DNA from: an uncultured Eubacteriales bacterium
GTDB lineage: Bacteria; Bacillota; Clostridia; Lachnospirales; Lachnospiraceae
Reading direction: 5' to 3'
DNA length: 12,232 bases
Assembly: GCA_900557175.1 (NCBI GenBank)
Contig: USSL01000031.1
Location: 1 to 12,232 of the forward strand
In this document: one piece after another, positions 6,551-12,232 of the stretch
Position numbering within the stretch: the first letter of the stretch is position 1
How the letters are laid out: each line of letters begins with the position of its first letter
Made by a program: the position numbers and the translations under genes
The notes under the pieces: model-generated
What the model saw: the letters and a program-made list of their open reading frames with translations, nothing else
What the model was told of the DNA's origin: nothing
Databases searched by the model: none

Positions 6551-7213
6551 GACAAGGCTTTCTTTATCAATAATGCGGACGCCGCCCCGCGATAATGCCA
6601 CATACCCCTCATTGGCGAAGTATTTTAACATTCTTGAAACGACCTCGCGGGCAGAGCCCATATATTTTGCGATTTGCTCGTGAGTCATCTTCAAGGTATC
6701 AGAATGATTTTTAGCAGTTTCGTCTAGCAAAAACGCGGCGAGACGTTTGTCAAAACTTGTGAAAAGAATATCCTGCATTGTCCACATGACATCGGAAAAG
6801 CGTTCTGCGGCAAGTTTATAAATAAAACATTCCACATATATATTATCAGAGGAAAGCAGAGAAAGAGCCGACGAGGCCATCTGTATGACTTCGCAGTCAT
6901 CCTCAGCTTCAATGCAGACGTCAAAGGTAATTGATTTTAAAATGCAGGAGGCTGACATGACGCATATATCGCCCTTTGCAAGGCGGTAAAGCGTCACTTC
7001 TTTTCCTTCCTCTGATAAGATATAAACCCGTATAGTACCGGATTTTATGAGAAGAAGTCCGATACATTCAAAGGTACTGCTTAATATGGATTCCCCTCTT
7101 TGATAATGATGTTGTGTCGTATAATTCAAAAGCAGATTCCGTTGATTTTCAAAGAGCTTGTCCCAAAAAGGCAGGCTTTCTCTGATGAAACGGGTAATAT
7201 CAGTCGATAACAT
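6539..7213 (-). CDS. Crp/Fnr-family transcriptional regulator with cysteine-rich sensor domain
   Basis: A 224-residue regulator. The N-terminal cyclic-nucleotide-binding-type beta-barrel covers about residues 12-120, the dimerisation helix about 125-165, and the winged helix-turn-helix about 172-222. The recognition helix SAREVVSRMLKYF (187-199) has R189, E190 and R194, matching the Crp residues R180, E181 and R185 that read TGTGA. The sensor half holds C50, C84, C90, C100, C107 and C129; four of them lie within 24 residues. This is not the N-terminal FNR iron-sulfur arrangement. The cAMP-binding residues of Crp are not evident. The start is ATG at 7213 (minus strand), with GGGAGG seven bases upstream; an in-frame TTG further upstream overlaps that site. 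It lies between trxA (convergent) and trxB (divergent). It is probably a redox or nitrosative-stress regulator, but the ligand is unproven. Confidence 0.88.
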   Translation of the reverse strand: MLSTDITRFIRESLPFWDKLFENQRNLLLNYTTQHHYQRGESILSSTFECIGLLLIKSGTIRVYILSEEGKEVTLYRLAKGDICVMSASCILKSITFDVCIEAEDDCEVIQMASSALSLLSSDNIYVECFIYKLAAERFSDVMWTMQDILFTSFDKRLAAFLLDETAKNHSDTLKMTHEQIAKYMGSAREVVSRMLKYFANEGYVALSRGGVRIIDKESLVALL

Positions 7214-7223
7214 ATAAATTCCT

Positions 7224-7295
7224 CCCAAAGGCTGCGGCGGTATGTGCTGACCGCAAGTACGATTTTAATTATTACTATCATACCGAATCTTTGGG
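7224..7295. repeat. Nested inverted repeats in the divergent regulator/trxB intergenic region
   Basis: Outer arms CCCAAAG (7224-7230) and CTTTGGG (7289-7295) enclose inner arms CGGTATG (7238-7244) and CATACCG (7279-7285). All four arms are perfect 7-mers. The inner loop is 34 bases. Seven bases separate the arms on the left and three on the right. The left outer arm abuts and partly covers the regulator's GGGAGG ribosome site. It could be two operator pairs, or a hairpin in a transcript crossing the region. Promoters here are not clear: TATCAT at 7276-7281 (plus) and TATGAT at 7277-7282 (minus) are only possible -10 boxes. Confidence 0.5.
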
Positions 7296-7323
7296 GGCTT
7301 GGCAAGAAGATGGAGGTAATATT

Positions 7324-8229
7324 ATGATTTATGATATGATTATTGTCGGTGCAGGTACAGCCGGTTTATCGGCGGCAATTTATGGCGCAAGAGCAGGCAA
7401 AAATGTGCTCGTCCTTGAAGCAAATACTTACGGCGGGCAGATTGTGCGCTCTCCGGAGGTTGAAAATTATCCGGGTATTGCCCATATTTCGGGTTATGAG
7501 TTTGCCCAGAACTTATACGATCAGGCTGTCAATTTAGGCGCTGCGGTTGAGTTTGAAAATGTTGTGGAAATCCGTGCGGACGGACAAGAAAAGTATGTTG
7601 TCACGGAGGATAATGAATATACGGCTCGTGCGGTCATTCTTGCCACAGGTGCAGTCAATCGTCCGCTCGGCGTGGATGGTGAAGATGACTTTGTGGGTGC
7701 GGGAATTTCCTATTGTGCCACATGTGACGGCGCTTTTTTCAAAGGAAAGGATGTGGCTGTTGTCGGCGGCGGCAGCACGGCGCTGGAAGACGCCCTCTTT
7801 TTATCGGCTTATTGCCGCAAGGTTTATTTGATCCACCGCAGAGATGCTTTCCGCGGTGAGCAGAAATATGTAGATAATTTAAAAACAAAGGACAATATAG
7901 AATTTGTTTTAAACAGTCAGGTGACAGCGCTTAAGGGTAATGATTTTCTTGAAGCTGTCGATGTAAAAAATAAGGTGAGCGGTGAGACAGTGACATTGCC
8001 TGTTTCCGGTCTTTTTGTAGCTATTGGACAGATGCCGCAGAACGGGCCGTTTGCCGGTCTTATAAATCTGGATGACGGCGGATATATTGCCGCAGGTGAG
8101 GACTGCCGCACAAATGTTGAAGGTATATTTACCGCGGGCGACTGCCGCACAAAAACAGTGCGCCAGCTGACAACTGCAGCTTCCGATGGTGCGGCGGCGG
8201 CTTTGGCAGCATGTGAATATTTGGGATGA
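7324..8229 (+). CDS. trxB: Thioredoxin reductase (NADPH-type)
   Basis: A 301-residue flavoprotein of normal low-molecular-weight TrxB length. FAD-binding GAGTAG is at residues 9-14, and the redox motif CATC at 131-134 in ISYCATCDGAFF. The pyridine-nucleotide motif GGGSTALEDA is at 148-157, and HRRDAFR at 171-177 has the basic residues that bind the NADPH 2'-phosphate. The C-terminal FAD segment is FTAGDCRTK, then RQLTTAASDGA. It transfers electrons from NADPH via FAD to thioredoxin. The start is ATG 7324, with GGAGG at 7312-7316. It is transcribed divergently from the Crp/Fnr-family regulator and sits about 860 bases after trxA, so the two halves of the system flank the regulator. Confidence 0.96.
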   Translation: MIYDMIIVGAGTAGLSAAIYGARAGKNVLVLEANTYGGQIVRSPEVENYPGIAHISGYEFAQNLYDQAVNLGAAVEFENVVEIRADGQEKYVVTEDNEYTARAVILATGAVNRPLGVDGEDDFVGAGISYCATCDGAFFKGKDVAVVGGGSTALEDALFLSAYCRKVYLIHRRDAFRGEQKYVDNLKTKDNIEFVLNSQVTALKGNDFLEAVDVKNKVSGETVTLPVSGLFVAIGQMPQNGPFAGLINLDDGGYIAAGEDCRTNVEGIFTAGDCRTKTVRQLTTAASDGAAAALAACEYLG

Positions 8230-8280
8230 TTGGAAGATATGACAGGCAGTGGGCAAATAAAACAAATGCGGCCTTGGTGC

Positions 8281-8309
8281 TTGACAAATTTTTGCGGATA
8301 TTCTATATT
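8281..8309 (+). promoter_or_regulatory. Sigma-A-type promoter of the proS T-box transcript
   Basis: A perfect TTGACA (8281-8286), a 17-bp spacer, and TATATT (8304-8309). Transcription would start near 8316, giving a leader of about 475 bases before proS. Confidence 0.85.
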
Positions 8310-8313
8310 TATG

Positions 8314-8377
8314 ATACTAAGGATTGCGGGAACACAAAGTGTACGGCAATCCGGTATTAAAAAGGTCAAATGACTTT
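8314..8377 (+). other. Two extra hairpins at the 5' end of the proS leader
   Basis: GGATTGC (8321-8327) pairs with GCAATCC (8346-8352). It is extended by ATAC/GTAT (8314-8317 and 8354-8357) and contains an inner ACAC-AAA-GTGT hairpin (8332-8342). A second hairpin is AAA-G-GTCA / TGAC-TTT around 8360-8377. Both lie between the predicted start site and T-box Stem I (from 8387). No T-run follows, so they are not terminators. They may protect the 5' end or be an added regulatory module. Confidence 0.5.
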
Positions 8378-8386
8378 AGTGACGTT

Positions 8387-8630
8387 GAACAGGATTAGTA
8401 CAGAGTGAAAGATGCTACAGAGAAGAAACGGCGGCTGAGAGTTTCTGCCTCGGAAGCTTTGGAACCTACCTCGGAGTTCCGTATGAAAATACGGCGTATG
8501 CCGGCGTTAACGGTATTTGAGAGAGCTGTCGGCTGACAGCTAATAAGGGTGGTACCGCCGAAAGAAAGTATTGATAAGCCTTTTGGTCCCTTTGTTTTGC
8601 ATATGCAGGCAGGGGCAAAAGGCTTTTTTT
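8387..8630 (+). ncRNA. T-box riboswitch, proline-specific (CCU specifier), controlling proS
   Basis: Stem I runs from GAAC (8387-8390) to GTTC (8476-8479), with a kink-turn-like AGG/CCT step and a CGGA bulge. It has the AGTA motif of the specifier loop (8397-8400) and a distal GAAAC/GTTTC hairpin. The specifier-loop sequence GAA-CCT-A-CCT places the codon CCT (8465-8467) before the conserved A, so it reads proline. A CGTAT/ATACG hairpin (8480-8493) and two more stems follow (8498-8516 and 8524-8541). The T-box motif AGGGTGGTACCGCC is at 8546-8559. Its antiterminator pairs AAGGG (8545-8549) and ACC (8554-8556) with GGTCCCTT (8585-8592), leaving bulge UGGU to bind the ACCA end of uncharged tRNA. 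That matches the A discriminator base of tRNA-Pro. Uncharged tRNA-Pro should therefore switch proS on. Confidence 0.95.
8576..8630 (+). terminator. Intrinsic terminator of the T-box leader
   Basis: AAGCCTTTTG (8576-8585) pairs with CAAAAGGCTT (8616-8625), giving 10 bp, and an inner CCCT/AGGG pair adds stability. A run of seven T ends at 8630. The left arm shares bases with the antiterminator's 3' strand (8585-8592), so the two structures exclude each other. Confidence 0.93.
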
Positions 8631-8791
8631 GACATAGGAAAGCCCTGCGGACTGTCCCGCGCAATAAAAAAGTCTTCCGGACGGATGCGCATGATGGGCA
8701 GAGGGAGGCTGCATGAAGCAGCCGCAGTTTGTGCTATATAAGCTTGCATGGAACAAAATTTGTACTAAATTTTTGCGAGAGGAGAAAGATT
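8631..8791 (+). other. Long spacer between T-box terminator and proS, with a hairpin
   Basis: About 160 bases with no supported coding sequence. It contains a strong GGCTGC-ATGAA-GCAGCC hairpin (8707-8723) and a looser GCGCA/TGCGC pairing around 8659-8693. The end is AT-rich and leads to the proS ribosome site GAGAGGAG (about 8777-8784). No second promoter is convincing, although TATATAA at about 8735-8741 is present. Confidence 0.4.
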
Positions 8792-10225
8792 ATGGCAAAG
8801 GACAAGAAGTTAGTTGAAGCGATTACTTCAATGGAAGAAGATTTCGCGCAATGGTACACAGACGTTGTAAAGAAAGCGGATTTAATTGATTACACAAGTG
8901 TAAAGGGCTGTATGGTATTTAAACCGGCAGGCTATGCGATTTGGGAAAATATTCAGAAAGAGCTGGATACAAGATTTAAGGAGACAGGCGTTGAAAATGT
9001 TTACCTGCCTATGTTTATTCCTGAAAGTCTTCTTCAGAAAGAAAAAGACCATGTGGAAGGCTTTGCGCCGGAGGTTGCATGGGTGACACACGGCGGACTT
9101 GAGCCATTACAGGAAAGAATGTGTGTCAGACCGACATCCGAGACACTTTTCTGTGATTTTTATGCAAAGGAAATCCAGTCTTACAGAGATTTGCCGAAGG
9201 TATATAATCAGTGGTGCTCTGTTGTGCGCTGGGAGAAGGAAACACGTCCGTTTTTACGTTCAAGAGAGTTTTTGTGGCAGGAAGGGCATACAGCCCATGC
9301 GACAGCTGAGGAAGCTGAGGCAAGAACAGAGCAGATGCTTCACCTTTATGCAGATTTTTGCGAGCAGGTGCTTGCAATTCCTGTTATCAGAGGCCGCAAA
9401 ACAGATAAGGAGAAGTTTGCCGGCGCCGAGGCAACTTATACAATTGAAGCGTTAATGCACGACGGCAAGGCACTGCAGTCCGGTACAAGTCATAACTTCG
9501 GCGATGGCTTTGCAAAGGCTTTCGGTATTCAGTATACAGATAAGGAAAATAAACTTCAGTATGTGCATCAGACATCATGGGGTATGACAACGCGTCTGAT
9601 CGGTGCGGTTATTATGGTTCACGGCGATAACAGCGGTCTTGTGCTTCCGCCGAAAATCGCGCCGACGCAGGTGATGATTATTCCGATTGCCCAGCATAAG
9701 GAAGGTGTTCTTGATAAGGCTTATGAATTAAAGGCAAGACTTTCCGATTTCAGAGTGAAGGTGGACGATTCTGAAAAGAGTCCGGGCTGGAAATTCTCAG
9801 AAGCTGAGATGCGCGGTATTCCTGTAAGAATTGAGCTTGGGCCGAAGGACATTGAGGCAAATCAGGCAGTAATCGTTCGTCGTGATACGAGAGAAAAACA
9901 GATTGTATCTTTAGATGAGCTTGAAGTTAAAGTGGCAGAAACACTTGAAGCAATGCAGAAAGAAATGCTTGAGCGTGCGAGAGCACACCGCGAAAATCAC
10001 ACATATACAGCAGTAAACTATGATGAGTTTAAGGAAACTGTCGCAAGCAAGCCGGGCTTTGTAAAGGCGATGTGGTGCGGCGACCGTGCATGTGAAGATA
10101 AGATTAAAGAAGAAACAACAGCGACATCCAGATGTATGCCGTTTGAGCAGGAACATCTTTCAGATGTCTGCGTATGCTGCGGCAAACCTGCAAAAGCAAT
10201 GGTTTACTGGGGCAAAGCTTATTAA
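8792..10225 (+). CDS. proS: Prolyl-tRNA synthetase, short archaeal/eukaryotic-like type
   Basis: A 477-residue class II synthetase that charges tRNA-Pro with proline. Class II motifs are present: the VRPTSETLF segment (112-120), motif 2 around [10 protein letters not shown] with [19 protein letters not shown] (152-170), and motif 3 around [16 protein letters not shown] (264-279, with R268). The anticodon-binding domain follows from about 290. There is no editing insertion between motifs 2 and 3, unlike the roughly 570-residue bacterial type. The C-terminal domain has a probable zinc site (C429, C434, C460, C463), and the protein ends in tyrosine (WGKAY). Both are hallmarks of the archaeal-type enzyme, which is known in several Firmicutes. 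The start is ATG 8792, with GAGAGGAG upstream. Expression is controlled by the proline T-box. Confidence 0.97.
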   Translation: MAKDKKLVEAITSMEEDFAQWYTDVVKKADLIDYTSVKGCMVFKPAGYAIWENIQKELDTRFKETGVENVYLPMFIPESLLQKEKDHVEGFAPEVAWVTHGGLEPLQERMCVRPTSETLFCDFYAKEIQSYRDLPKVYNQWCSVVRWEKETRPFLRSREFLWQEGHTAHATAEEAEARTEQMLHLYADFCEQVLAIPVIRGRKTDKEKFAGAEATYTIEALMHDGKALQSGTSHNFGDGFAKAFGIQYTDKENKLQYVHQTSWGMTTRLIGAVIMVHGDNSGLVLPPKIAPTQVMIIPIAQHKEGVLDKAYELKARLSDFRVKVDDSEKSPGWKFSEAEMRGIPVRIELGPKDIEANQAVIVRRDTREKQIVSLDELEVKVAETLEAMQKEMLERARAHRENHTYTAVNYDEFKETVASKPGFVKAMWCGDRACEDKIKEETTATSRCMPFEQEHLSDVCVCCGKPAKAMVYWGKAY

Positions 10226-10252
10226 AAAATAAAATATTGTGCCATGTTTTAT

Positions 10253-10303
10253 AAAGCTTCTTTGAAGGCGTATCACTAGCCGGAGAGGGAGCTTTTTGTT
10301 TTT
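10253..10303 (+). terminator. Intrinsic terminator of proS
   Basis: AAAGCTTCTTT (10253-10263) pairs, with some G-U pairs, with the stretch ending GGGAGCTTT (up to 10295). An inner GGC/GCC pair (10267-10269 with 10279-10281) adds to the stem. TTTTTGTTTTT follows at 10293-10303. It starts 28 bases after the proS stop. Confidence 0.8.
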
Positions 10304-10348
10304 ATGAAAATTTCATAGATTGTTTATGCTTTTTGGGGATAGTAAAGG

Positions 10349-10363
10349 TATAATAAATATAAT
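10349..10363 (+). promoter_or_regulatory. Candidate -10 boxes of the amidohydrolase promoter
   Basis: Two TATAAT hexamers occur at 10349-10354 and 10358-10363. No good -35 box is visible; TTGGGG at 10334-10339 with an 18-bp spacer to the second is the best. The upstream terminator makes an independent promoter necessary. Confidence 0.45.
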
Positions 10364-10434
10364 GTGTATTAGATGTGAGATGATTATGAAAATCAGGCAG
10401 GATGCCCGCACAGACAAAGGAACGGAGGATTTTT

Positions 10435-12060
10435 ATGGAACAGAAGCTATATTATAACGGTACAATTTTGACGATGGCAGATGATGAGGGCATAGTGGAA
10501 GCGGTGCTGACAGAAGATGATACTATTTTATATGCAGGCAGTCTTGAAATGGCAAAAAGTCTTGCGTCAGCGGCCGTTGAAACGGTTGATTTATGTCAGC
10601 GGACGATGCTGCCGGGATTTATTGACGGCCACAGTCATATTACGGCTTTTGCAAGCACACTCGCTCTTGTTAATTTAAACGGCGCTAAAAGTTTTGATGA
10701 TATTTTAAATCGCATCAGAAACTTCATTTACGAAAACAAACCTCAAAAGGGAAGTTGGATTATGGGATTTGGATATGACCATAATTTTCTGTCTGAAGGC
10801 AGGCATCCGGATAAATTCGTGCTTGATAAGCTTGGTAGCGATTATGGTATTGCCATTACACATGCGTCGGGGCATATGGGGGTGCTAAACAGCCGCGCCC
10901 TTGAAATTGCGGGTATTGATGCCGGGACAAAGGATATTCAGGGGGGACATATCGGCAGGGTGGCCGGAAGCCGCGAGCCGGATGGCTATCTTGAGGAAGC
11001 GGCATTTATGATGCTTGGTGCGGGGAAGATACCGGCGCCGGATGCGGCGCAGCTTGTCCGTCAGATGGCAAAGGCGCAGGACATTTATTTCAGCTATGGA
11101 ATTACAACAATACAGGATGGTATGACAAAGGCTAAAGAGTGGCAGATGCTTAAGTTATTTTCGGAAAGTGGGCAGATGAAGGCAGATATTGCAGCCTACG
11201 TGGATATTAAAGATCATGCTGATATGGTGGAAATATATAAGGATTATGTGGATAAATATAAAAATCATTTAAAAATTGGTGGATATAAGTTGTTTTTAGA
11301 CGGCTCACCTCAAGGGCGGACAGCATGGATGAGTGCGCCTTACCAGTCTGAAAATGACAGTGAAAAGACGGATGATCACGGTTATTGCGGTTATCCGATT
11401 TATACTGATGATGAAGTTTGTGGTTTTATGGAAAAGGCGGTGTCTGAGGAACATCAAATACTTGTACATTGCAATGGTGATGCGGCGGCTGCTCAGATGA
11501 TACGGGCGTATAAAAAAGCACTTCAGAAATACCGCGGCGCTGCCCCGATGCGTCCTGTCATGGTTCATGCCCAGTTGACAAGAGCAGATCAGCTTAAGGA
11601 GATGGCGGATATTGGGATGATGGCATCGTTCTTTATTGCACATATTTATCACTGGGGAGACATTCACCTGAAAAATTTCGGTAAATGCCGTGCTGAAAAA
11701 ATAAGCAGTGCACATACAGCAAAAGAGGAGGGGATGATTTTCACATTTCATCAGGATACGCCGGTCATTGCACCGGACATGATGGAAACGGTATGGTGTG
11801 CGGTCAACAGAAAAAGCAGAGAGGGAAATATTCTCGGTGCTGAAGAAAAAGTTTCGGTTTATGATGCGCTGAAAGCGATTACAATTAACGGTGCTTATCA
11901 ATATTTTGAGGAGGATGAAAAAGGAAGCATCGAGGCCGGAAAAAAGGCCGACTTTGTTATTCTTGATAAAAACCCGATGGAAGTGCCTGCCGGGATGCTT
12001 AAAGAAATTTGCGTTGTGATGACAATTAAAGATGGGGAAGTTGTATTTATGAGGGGGTAA
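10435..12060 (+). CDS. Metal-dependent amidohydrolase, YtcJ-like family
   Basis: A 541-residue member of the amidohydrolase superfamily, the usual length for YtcJ/NfdA-like enzymes. A small beta domain at both ends surrounds a TIM barrel. Metal ligands follow family order: GHSH (H66 and H68) after LPGFID, the carboxylated-lysine candidate K285 in GGYKLFLDGS, H345 in VHCNGD, H378 in MVHAQ, and D441 in FHQDTP. The C-terminal GSIEAGKKADFVILDKNP segment (497-514) is the shared amidohydrolase tail. No signal peptide is seen, so it should be cytoplasmic. Relatives hydrolyse N-formyl or other amide bonds, but the substrate cannot be read from sequence. The start is ATG 10435, with GGAGG at 10424-10428; the ORF extends upstream in frame without a ribosome site. 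Confidence 0.9.
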   Translation: MEQKLYYNGTILTMADDEGIVEAVLTEDDTILYAGSLEMAKSLASAAVETVDLCQRTMLPGFIDGHSHITAFASTLALVNLNGAKSFDDILNRIRNFIYENKPQKGSWIMGFGYDHNFLSEGRHPDKFVLDKLGSDYGIAITHASGHMGVLNSRALEIAGIDAGTKDIQGGHIGRVAGSREPDGYLEEAAFMMLGAGKIPAPDAAQLVRQMAKAQDIYFSYGITTIQDGMTKAKEWQMLKLFSESGQMKADIAAYVDIKDHADMVEIYKDYVDKYKNHLKIGGYKLFLDGSPQGRTAWMSAPYQSENDSEKTDDHGYCGYPIYTDDEVCGFMEKAVSEEHQILVHCNGDAAAAQMIRAYKKALQKYRGAAPMRPVMVHAQLTRADQLKEMADIGMMASFFIAHIYHWGDIHLKNFGKCRAEKISSAHTAKEEGMIFTFHQDTPVIAPDMMETVWCAVNRKSREGNILGAEEKVSVYDALKAITINGAYQYFEEDEKGSIEAGKKADFVILDKNPMEVPAGMLKEICVVMTIKDGEVVFMRG

Positions 12061-12232
12061 ATTGAGGTTTGTCGACTTAGCATATTGGAAATTTTGTTGC
12101 CATTATTTCACGCGCATAGGGCGGCATATCATTTCTGGTGACACGCTGCGCCTTTCTATGAACGCCGCGCGTCTATAGACGGCATTCGCCAAAACTCGCT
12201 TCGCTCAAACACAGGCTCGGTGCCGTCACTAG
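12061..12232. other. Palindrome-rich, repeat-like 3' flank with no supported gene
   Basis: GTCTATAGAC (12171-12180) is a perfect 10-bp palindrome. GACGGCA (12178-12184) is repeated inverted as TGCCGTC (12221-12227), enclosing a 36-base loop with the alternating CTCGCTTCGCTC. Base composition is more GC-rich than the preceding AT-rich spacer. Read on the minus strand, one frame is open from the right edge for about 24 codons (including GTEPVFERSEFWRMP) and then stops. It could be a gene end or simply a translated repeat. It may be an interspersed extragenic repeat, cut by the window edge. Confidence 0.35.

Noticed and set aside
7917..8369. Long minus-strand open frames antisense to the trxB 3' end
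   Set aside because: They are shadows of trxB codon structure, with no family resemblance and no ribosome site, and trxB motifs are intact to its end.
10386..10457. Short ORF beginning at ATG 10386 just upstream of the amidohydrolase, a possible leader peptide
   Set aside because: There is no convincing ribosome site before it, it overlaps the main start, and no regulatory codon run or attenuator is visible.
11305..11901. 198-codon minus-strand open frame inside the amidohydrolase gene
   Set aside because: The plus-strand frame carries metal-ligand motifs throughout this stretch; the antisense translation has no recognisable domain.

Overview
The window reads as a chromosomal stretch of an anaerobic, low-to-medium GC Gram-positive bacterium, most likely class Clostridia and plausibly a Lachnospiraceae relative. 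This is inferred from strong AGGAGG-type ribosome sites, TTGACA/TATAAT-type promoters, a T-box leader in front of an aminoacyl-tRNA synthetase, a short archaeal-type prolyl-tRNA synthetase, a YtvI-type membrane protein and a lipobox-anchored solute-binding protein. No transposase, integrase, CRISPR array, rRNA or tRNA gene was recognised.

Left part (1-3282): the 3' end of a KdpD-like sensor kinase overlaps a KdpE-like response regulator. A small TPR protein follows, then a second, closely similar KdpE-like regulator with no kinase of its own, then a YtvI/AI-2E-family membrane protein. The TPR gene is preceded by four directly repeated CTCACA half-sites spaced 11, 20 and 11 bp. The last lies 10 bp upstream of a TATACT -10 box, which is the layout of a PhoB/OmpR-class activator site.

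Middle part (3283-8229): a complete modABC molybdate/tungstate importer operon has its own strong promoter and an 8-bp direct repeat just downstream of it. Then comes a thioredoxin system: trxA on the plus strand, a Crp/Fnr-family regulator on the minus strand converging on it, and trxB divergent from the regulator. A perfect 15-bp palindrome (TGTGAC-AAA-GTCACA) sits at about -40 of the trxA promoter. The regulator carries the Crp-type R-E-x-x-x-R recognition residues, so a local redox circuit is plausible.

Right part (8230-12232): a complete T-box riboswitch with a CCU proline specifier, a canonical UGGU antiterminator bulge and a terminator controls proS. A terminator closes proS, and a YtcJ-like metal-dependent amidohydrolase follows. 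The last 170 bases hold palindromic, repeat-like sequence and no supported gene.

Most genes belong to known families. The more unusual content is regulatory: the phased repeat array, the putative trxA operator with its cysteine-rich regulator, the nested inverted repeat between the regulator and trxB, and extra hairpins at the 5' end of the T-box leader.
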